Shown here: in pieces, positions 57,809-64,000 of the stretch | Numbering within the stretch: the stretch's first letter is position 1 | Layout: every line of letters begins with the position of its first letter | From: Saccharum officinarum | Lineage: Eukaryota > Streptophyta > Magnoliopsida > Poales > Poaceae | Length of the DNA stretch: 64,000 bases | Reading direction: 5' to 3' | Assembly: GCA_020631735.1 (NCBI GenBank) | Contig: CM036225.1 | Coordinates: forward strand, 64,840,662 to 64,904,661 | Made by a program: the position numbers and the translations under genes | Notes under the pieces: generated by a model | The model's input: only the letters and a program-made list of their open reading frames with translations | What the model was told of the DNA's origin: nothing | The model's database searches: none

Positions 57809-60722
57809 TCAATCGATCTCAAGTGCGACTGCGGAGTGAGGGAGGCTCCCGTTGCCGTCGGCGGAAAGTATTGCAGAGAAGGTCGGAGGCCTTGGAGGGT
57901 CAGGCAGGCAGAGGGTCGACGTCCACAGTGCCTTCGAGCATCTGCACCACCTTGCGCATCCTCGGCCTAGCCGACGGTTCCTTCTGCAAGCACCATATCG
58001 CAACGCGCGTGAACCTCTCCACGCTCTCCATATCTGCCAGCGCCTCCCTCTCCCCCTCCACCAACAAGGCCCTCCCACTCCTTAGTAAGCTCTCCGCCAA
58101 GGCAGTGACGGAGCGTGGTATAAAATGAAGGGGGGCCATTATTCGTTGCGCTACAGTAACTTCACTTCGGCATGTAAAAGCGGAGCTGCAGAGGCCTGAC
58201 ACGAGTGATGACACAAACTCGTCCCATCGGTTAGTGAGTTAGGAGTACACGTATTACTGCTGCATGTAAGTCTGTACATTGCACGGTCCTTTGTCTTTTT
58301 GCAGCCATGAGCTAGGCAGCGCACGTCCAATGCAAGGCAATGTGCGATGCACGCGTCAGTGAGACAGGGACTCAGCACCAGGTACTAGCAGCGTACTGCG
58401 TACGTGGAAGCCAACGCAAGAGGAGCGCAAGAGTCAGCGGGCAAGCAGGGGCCGGAGCCCAGTTTCGCCTCCACTGGGCTCCGTCCCTGCACCAAGGCTC
58501 TCATGGTGCTCTCATCCTGGTCGTTAGGCTGGAGCTGCTGCTGCAGCTCTGCTGCCCTCCTGCAGCATATCATCTCCAGCAGCATGACTCCAAAGCTGTA
58601 CACATCCACCTTGCTGTCCACCTTGCCCCCACCATCAAACCATTCGGGTGCGACATAAGGTTTCGTACCAGCAATCCCCCTGCTGGTGATAGTGTGGTGT
58701 GTCTTTTTGTCTCCAAGGAGTCTGGCAATCCCAAAATCTGTAATCTTCGGTGTATGTGTATCATCGAACAGTATGTTCTCAGGCTTGATGTCGCAGTGGA
58801 TTATCTGAGATTTGCACCCTTCGTGTAGGTACTCCAGCCCCCTGGCAATGCCTATTGCGGCCTCAGCGATGCAGCTCCAGCGCGGTCTCTCTGATGATGA
58901 CGGGAAGATAAAATCGGCAAGGGTACCTCCTTGCATGTACTGAAACACCAGCATACGATGCATGCCTTGTTTGCAGTACCCAATCAAGCGGGCCAGGTTC
59001 TTGTGGTGGATCTGGCCCATAGATTGCACCTCGTTGTCAAAATCCCTCTCCCCGAACTCGTCTGTGATGAGCTTCTTCACTGCAACATAAGGTGGCTCCA
59101 GATAGCTCAACTCCCCTTTGAATACATGACCAAAGCCACCTCTGCCCAACAGCTCTTTGAAGCCACCGGTCGCTTGCTTGATCTCCTTGTAAGTGAATCT
59201 TCTGAGACCTGACGTGCTCATTTTGGCCTTCTTTTTTGTCACGTAGGATTGCCATAGGTTACATATGGTAGATGCCACGGATACAGTTGCCAAAATACTA
59301 ACTGCTATGTAAAGCAATTTGGTTCCCAGTGACACTGGGACGATGGGCTTGCTTTGCCGTACTTTGATCAGTGACTTCATGGCAATGCCGCTTTCCTTCC
59401 TCCCGGCTGTAAGCGTCCGCACCTCCATGCAACTATTGTCGTCGATCAGTACAGCTGCGCACAAGCAGTTGTTTAAGCAGGAGGTGCTACATTCCTGATC
59501 AGATGGGTCCGGTGGTGATGGATACTTCTTGTACGTGGATTCAGTGCTCCAGGATGTGGTCTGCATCTCCACTGTTTTGAACTCACCGGAGTGGTCTTTC
59601 CCGTCACAGATGTGGGGGATAAAGTTTGGCGTGCAGCCCTTGTAGCTATGTTGTGCATCCAAGAACTCATAGCTCTCTGGGCACCAACAGTTTAGGCGCT
59701 GGTATTTGTCAGGGGATATCGTGCAGTATGAGTTTGGGCCGCATATGCCTGTCCTGGTGCATCTATCATCGTCTGGGAACAATCTGACCATGTCCCAGGA
59801 GTTGCCGTCCATGTTGTTCTTTGGGTGGACATATACACGGACGGTGCCATCCGGATCCAGTGCCATGTGTTTGTAGTATCCCTCGGTGTAACTCTTTTCC
59901 AGCTGCACCACGGTACCATTAGTGATGTTACTGTAAATGCAGTTGGTGATGTTGTTGTAGATCCCGGACTCGTTGAAGAAAAGAGTTGCAACACAGGTGC
60001 CTTTGTAACCTGTCCTTGTACTCCAGTATGGATAACCTATACCACTTTCTTGGACCCTCATGTACAGGACAACATTGCTATCATTTTGAACTGCCAGAAC
60101 GAAACGCCCAGAAGAGAAATCTGTGTATGTTTTCTTGGATGAAAGCTGCCTTTTGGGATCAGCAGGGCCAACGGTGATGTTATTACCTGGTAGGAGCACA
60201 TTAGTGGGATCAACAAAGCTTTCCCATAATACATCAGCAACGCCACCACCACCAGGTTGGCCAAATAGCTGGAGGTTACCGGATTCTTGGAGTACCAGAG
60301 TGGAGCCGTACTTTTGGCTTGGAGTCCATACTGCTTGCTGGTGATCGTTGATGAGGGATAGCGGGCTGTTCCCATGGAAATTAAGAGCATACCGCTCTGT
60401 GGCCATCACTGCGTCAATCCGAGACGCTGTCTCTCGCAAACCACACCACCGACTTACTAGTGCAATCTCTCGCATTAAAGTCGAACCATATGGCTAGGAT
60501 GAACTGGTTTGGGTGGAGACTAGGATCAAATCTGCAGAAGCCAAATGCAAAGAGGCCAGAGGAGCTCCGTATCAGGTTTTGATCAGTGGGTGTCATGGTG
60601 GATCTGGGTCCGGCTTTTAGCTGGTTAGTTTGGGCAGCAATGCCCATGAGCAAAGCAGGTTGCTGGAGTAAGAACACAAGGGTGGGAACCAGGAGTGCAA
60701 TGGAAGAAAGCAATTGCTCCAT
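57809..60722 (-). pseudogene. G-type lectin S-receptor-like Ser/Thr kinase (LECRK type), disrupted
   Basis: Start at the ATG at 60722: a signal peptide (MEQLLSSIALLVPTLVFLL, cut near AQT), then a B-lectin domain. Between 60475 and 60414 the frame shifts after VVWFARD; the main frame then runs to 58385. It has lectin (LVLQESGNLQLFG, ALWESF-like VLWESFVDP), an EGF/cysteine region (CTRTGICGPNSYC), PAN-like cysteines (CSTSCLNNCLCAAV), a membrane span (LLYIAVSILATVSVASTI) and a kinase with LGRGGFGHVF, VAVKKL, IIHCDIKPENIL (HCD, a non-RD kinase), TDFGIARLL and APEW. After DESTMRALVQ homology stops; kinase subdomain XI (ESVERFTRVAIWCLQKEPSA) resumes at about 58070-57905, some 400 bases away. The tail (PDPPRPPTFSAIL) is in yet another frame. 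Family members act at the plasma membrane in pathogen and stress sensing and normally lack introns. Two frameshifts and an insertion suggest a pseudogene; sequencing errors could explain part. Confidence 0.85.
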
Positions 60723-61182
60723 TATCTGTGTTTAGCTCTTCCCTGCTCGACTAGCGACGGTTCTTGCTTGTCCCTTGTTCATATATACTTACTCTCTATG
60801 TTCACAGCACTTGGCAGTTAGTAAATGTCGGTATTCAATGGATGCTAGCTAGAGGGATTGACTGAGTCCGTCTTCAGTGGATGCTAGCTAGAGGGGTTGT
60901 AGCAAAGGTGGTGACGGATACAATTCAGGTGGGGATCCTCTCCCCCCGTAGACTTATAAAAAAAATGGTGACGGTCTGGTGGACAACTTTTTTTTTTACA
61001 ATATCAGATTATAAAGCTGGATCCATGTCCCGTGCAAATCACACTGTTAACAATTCACTAATAAACTATACTTAGCCAGAACGGCAAACATATATGACAA
61101 TTTCTACATAACCTGACACGACCATGGACCTCCATTTAGATGGATAGGATTGCAAATGTATGATATATTACTTCCTAAGAGT
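60723..61182 (-). promoter_or_regulatory. 5' flank of the receptor-kinase gene
   Basis: On the minus strand AGTATATATGAACAAGG (complement of about 60777-60792) offers a TATA box about 60 bases upstream of the ATG. Further out, ATGGATGCTAGCTAGAGGG occurs twice in direct order (about 60838 and 60877), a 40-base imperfect duplication. Confidence 0.45.
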
Positions 61183-61188
61183 ACTTCC

Positions 61189-61676
61189 TCGGTTCCTCCA
61201 TCGTTTGTCCTAAGTCAAGCTACATATCTTAAGTTAGATTAATTTTTTACTCCCTCTATCCTGTAATAGAATGGATTTTAGTTTATACCAACTCAAACCA
61301 TTCTAAGTTCAACCAAGTTTATCGAAAAAAATATTGACATTTATGGTATCAAGGAGGTAAACTAAAACATCCATTTTATAAGGTATCTATGATGCTCATT
61401 TGATATCATAAACATAATTGTTTTTTTCCTGTAAACTTGGTGAAAAATAGAATAGTTTAACTTAGGCAACTCAAAATTCACTATATTCTAGGACAAAGGG
61501 AGTAGACAAAACTATTAACATCTACCACATCAAAGAGAAAAATTATGAAAATATATTTCATAATATATTTACTAATGCTCATTTCATATTGTAGATGATT
61601 ATTCTTTTTTATAAACTTGATCAAACTTACGATAGTTTGACTTAGGACAAACATAAATCTTTTATATTTTAAGATA
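61189..61676. mobile_element. Degenerate Stowaway-type MITE interrupted by a second one
   Basis: The left part (CTTCCTCGGTTCCTCCATCG) and right part (GACTTAGGACAAAC...TATATTTTAAGATA) are diverged Stowaway sequence. They are separated by the better preserved element at 61250-61502. Outer ends are approximate. Confidence 0.5.
61250..61502. mobile_element. Stowaway (Tc1/mariner) MITE
   Basis: CTCCCTCTATCCTG at the left and the complement at the right (AGGACAAAGGGAG) are typical ends. TA lies on each side (61248-61249 and 61503-61504) as expected for the superfamily. Confidence 0.8.
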
Positions 61677-62802
61677 CTAGCAAACTTGCTCGTGCGTCGC
61701 ACAGAACCTAATACGTCTTAAAAATCAGACTCCATGTTATTGATTGTGACTTGTGAGTTGTTCTAATTCATATGAGTAGGTCACGAATCCTAATCACATA
61801 CGGAATATGGAGGGTGCAAGGGTAGTTTGGAAGTAAAAAAAGTAGGACGAAAGAAACCTTTCACCCTTTAATAATATACTAGCAAACATGCTCGTGCGTT
61901 GCAACGGGAGAAACTATCAAATGCTTATAGTAAATTTTGACTATAGTCTCTAATTAAAGTCAGTACAGCCTATTTTAACGAAGTCGATGTTTGGGGTTAA
62001 GATTGCGAAGCGCGACGATTGAAGTCCTAAATATGTAAATTTCTCATTATATATACGTACATCTTAGAGATTTGCACTGACATGTGCATATAGTTTGAAG
62101 AAACATTTATTTTTATTAGATTGGATGACAAAGTGTTCAAGATTTAAGTTTACGGTTTGATTAGTTAGGTCATCAGTTGATTCATTTATAGTAATATTTT
62201 TTTTATTTCTAAACAATTTATTAATAAAATACATGTTTATTATAGATAAAGGTCAACGTTTAAAATACTATATTTATTGTTAGAATTTGGTAGCAGCCAG
62301 TGTGAAATTATTGACGACTTTCATCTTCTCAATGCTAGTTTATTTTGGCCCAAGATTACTCCAAGAGAACGGCGTAGAGCAGGCTCGTGTACGAGCAAGC
62401 CCGTTCAAAAAAAACGACGTGGAAGAAAGAAACTCCGAAAAAAAGGAAACGGTCAGCGTAATAAACCGCATGCGCATCTTGTTAAGCCGAAACAACAATC
62501 TGCACTCAGCATACATTTGGCATTAATGCATTATTAGTATTACTCATGTCTTTTATGTATGAATATTTGGCCAGGGAGAGTCACGGGAGGTTGAATGTCT
62601 ACTTGGGATCAATATTGCAAGAGGCGGTGGAGTTTGATTCAGACAGGAGATGGAGTTTGACTCGACGAAAATACTGCTCAAACTCTTATAAACCGCGTCG
62701 AAGCGGATTGTCTTGTACATACTAAGTGAGACGGATGGTCATTACGGAGTTGGACACGGATGGATGGGCCAGACCAAAAAATTGAGGAGAGAAATTTTGC
62801 CT
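61677..62802. other. Intergenic repeat-derived DNA
   Basis: CTAGCAAACTTGCTCGTGCG (about 61677) and CTAGCAAACATGCTCGTGCG (about 61879) are two copies of a phrase very common in grass genomes, probably a transposon end. No gene is seen. A short basic frame at 62277-62537 has no recognisable domain. Confidence 0.45.
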
Positions 62803-63430
62803 CTTTAAAACGGACGTTGCCCAACGTGCGTGAGCCAAAATACTTAGGCTTAGCTCAACCGTGTTTCAATTAAACACTAATAAGGCCCATAATAAATAAT
62901 ATATGCACCAAATTATTTGTCCAGTATGAAAAATCAAGAAGAGATTGACTCGGTTTAATTATGTGGCTATTATCCCGTATGGAAAATCAAGGAGAGATTG
63001 ACTCGGTTTAATTAGGTGGCTTGTCTATATCTGTTGTAAATCTATACCTAATCTTTAAAACGAACGTTGTTCGGCGTGCGTGAGCCAGAATACTTGGGCT
63101 TAACTCAACCGTGTTTCAATTAAACACTAATAAGGCCCATAAATAAATAATATCTGCACTAAGGCCCTGTTGATCCAGTTTATAATCCGTACTTTTCAGC
63201 TTGTTTTTCAGCTAAAACATTGTTTTTCTCTCACAACCAATCAACCAACAGTGTTTTTCAGCCGGCTTATCAGCACAGCCGAACATGGCCTAAATTATTT
63301 GTCCCGTATGGAAAATCAAGGAGAGATTGACTCGGTTTAATTAGGTGGCTATTATCCCGTATGAAAAATCAAGAAGAGATTGACTCGGTTTAATTAGGTG
63401 GCTTGTCTATATCTGTTATAAATCTATACC
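62803..63430. repeat. Tandem duplication of a 250-bp unit
   Basis: Unit 1 (62803-63052) and unit 2 (63053 to about 63430) both run from CTTTAAAACG through CGTGCGTGAGCC, AACCGTGTTTCAATTAAACA and two internal repeats of ATTGACTCGGTTTAATTAG to TGTCTATATCTGTT. Unit 2 is longer only because of the MITE at 63163-63290 and its 3-bp duplication. Confidence 0.88.
63163..63290. mobile_element. Tourist (PIF/Harbinger) MITE with TAA duplication
   Basis: 128 bp with ends GGCCCTGTTG and the complement of GGCCATGTTC, flanked by TAA (63160-63162 and 63291-63293). Unit 1 of the tandem duplication supplies the empty site. The inside contains the TTTTTCTCTCACAACCAATC core shared with 57192-57322. Confidence 0.9.
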
Positions 63431-63603
63431 TAATAATAAAGAGGCAATGCGAATAATGTTTTTCAATTCTAAACAAAGAAGAGTGATGTTGAGTAGTGTT
63501 TTTCAATTCCAAACTAAGAAGAGTGATGCCGAGTAGTCAGGGGAGGGCCAGTCGAAAAAAATGGGGGGTGAGAAATTTTGCCTCTTTATTATTAAGGTAT
63601 AGA
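63423..63603. mobile_element. Short inverted-repeat element with internal tandem repeat
   Basis: The 25-base ends TCTATACCTAATAATAAAGA... and the complement at the right (...TCTTTATTATTAAGGTATAGA) are almost perfect inverted repeats, 181 bp in total. Inside, about 43 bases beginning GTTTTTCAATTC are repeated twice. The superfamily is not clear. Confidence 0.65.
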
Positions 63604-64000
63604 AGATGGATATAGATTTATTAGGTATAGATAGATATAGATTTAAAGGTAGCTAGTAATAGATAAATATAGTTATTATATTATATTTTGGAAAATATGA
63701 TATAGAGTGAAAAAATTTATCTATATCTAACTACCCTAAACAATATGTAACGTGACAACAACCTAAAGCGTGTAACGTGAGGTGCATGGCAAGTAACGTG
63801 TGTGTAAATATGTGAAGACAAACTTCGAAAAAAAATAAGCATGCATATACATACTGATATACATGCCGAACCAGAAGTAGCTCTCCATCACTACACTAAC
63901 TAGGTAAGCTAGGAACAGGTAATTGTGCTGCAATTTTTTTTGGAAGATACCGAACTCACAGGTGAAACTCTAGCACGTATGCAGATTAACAGGTGCAGAG
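63604..64000. other. AT-rich intergenic DNA
   Basis: Short ATAGAT/TATAGATA-type repeats occupy 63600-63730. No gene or element end is recognised up to the window edge. Confidence 0.5.

Noticed and set aside
58085..58505. Interpretation of the kinase interruption as a normal intron
   Set aside because: I found no GT-AG pair that rejoins the kinase frame, and this receptor group usually has no intron there.
62277..62537. Short basic protein (KKRRGRKKLRKK)
   Set aside because: No homologue recognised, repeat-derived surroundings and a second open frame over the same bases.

Overview
The window is nuclear DNA from a grass, and I infer a panicoid of the sugarcane/Miscanthus/sorghum type. The evidence is long nested LTR retrotransposons, Tourist, Stowaway and hAT MITEs, a spliced plant gene, an S-domain receptor kinase typical of grass clusters, and an insertion of plastid DNA that carries psaI next to an rpl23 pseudogene, an arrangement known from grass plastomes. 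About four fifths is transposon-derived. Two runs of N (9844-9943 and 51766-51914) are assembly gaps, and both lie at abrupt changes of sequence type.

Layout. 1-9843: a chromovirus-type Ty3/gypsy element (Del/Tekay-like) on the + strand. It has a partial LTR (2077-5275), a tRNA-iMet-type primer site, an accessory ORF whose N-terminus closely imitates the histone H3 tail (6048-6665), gag (7326 on) and decayed protease/RT. A second LTR, on the minus strand (1-2076), abuts its LTR. 9944-13201: a copia-type LTR scrap, a Tourist-like MITE, an unassigned GC-rich stretch and a hAT element with 8-bp duplications. 13207-17228: a complete 4.0-kb solo LTR with a perfect 5-bp duplication. 17234-19891: low-information DNA with one MITE and an ATT microsatellite.

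19892-44537: a three-level nest. The outer element is a Tat-lineage Ty3/gypsy retrotransposon (791/792-bp LTRs, target duplication ACTAT) with gag, protease, RT, two RNase H domains, integrase and an antisense ORF. Its gag is split by a minus-strand solo LTR (duplication CAAGC). That LTR is split in turn by a 10.4-kb minus-strand copia-type element (duplication TCCCT) that carries only gag and whose 2.5-kb LTRs differ, as far as I can see, by one base.

46118-48902: the one intact host gene I can support, a six-exon RluA-type RNA pseudouridine synthase, probably plastid-targeted, with GGCCCA-type promoter motifs. 50182-51765: a mosaic nuclear plastid insertion (trnY-GUA, psaI, rpl23 pseudogene, trnI-CAU). 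51915-56047: a minus-strand LTR of the same family as 13207-17228. 56310-56604: a remnant of an unidentified gene. 57810-60722: a G-type lectin S-receptor-like kinase of the LECRK class on the minus strand, broken in at least three places. 61189-63603: MITEs and a 250-bp tandem duplication, one copy of which records a clean Tourist insertion.

The most novel observation is the histone-H3-tail mimic at 6048. It is joined to a coiled coil and an acidic tail, preceded by a splice-acceptor-like sequence just as gag is, and interrupted only by TAG codons in CAG-type context.
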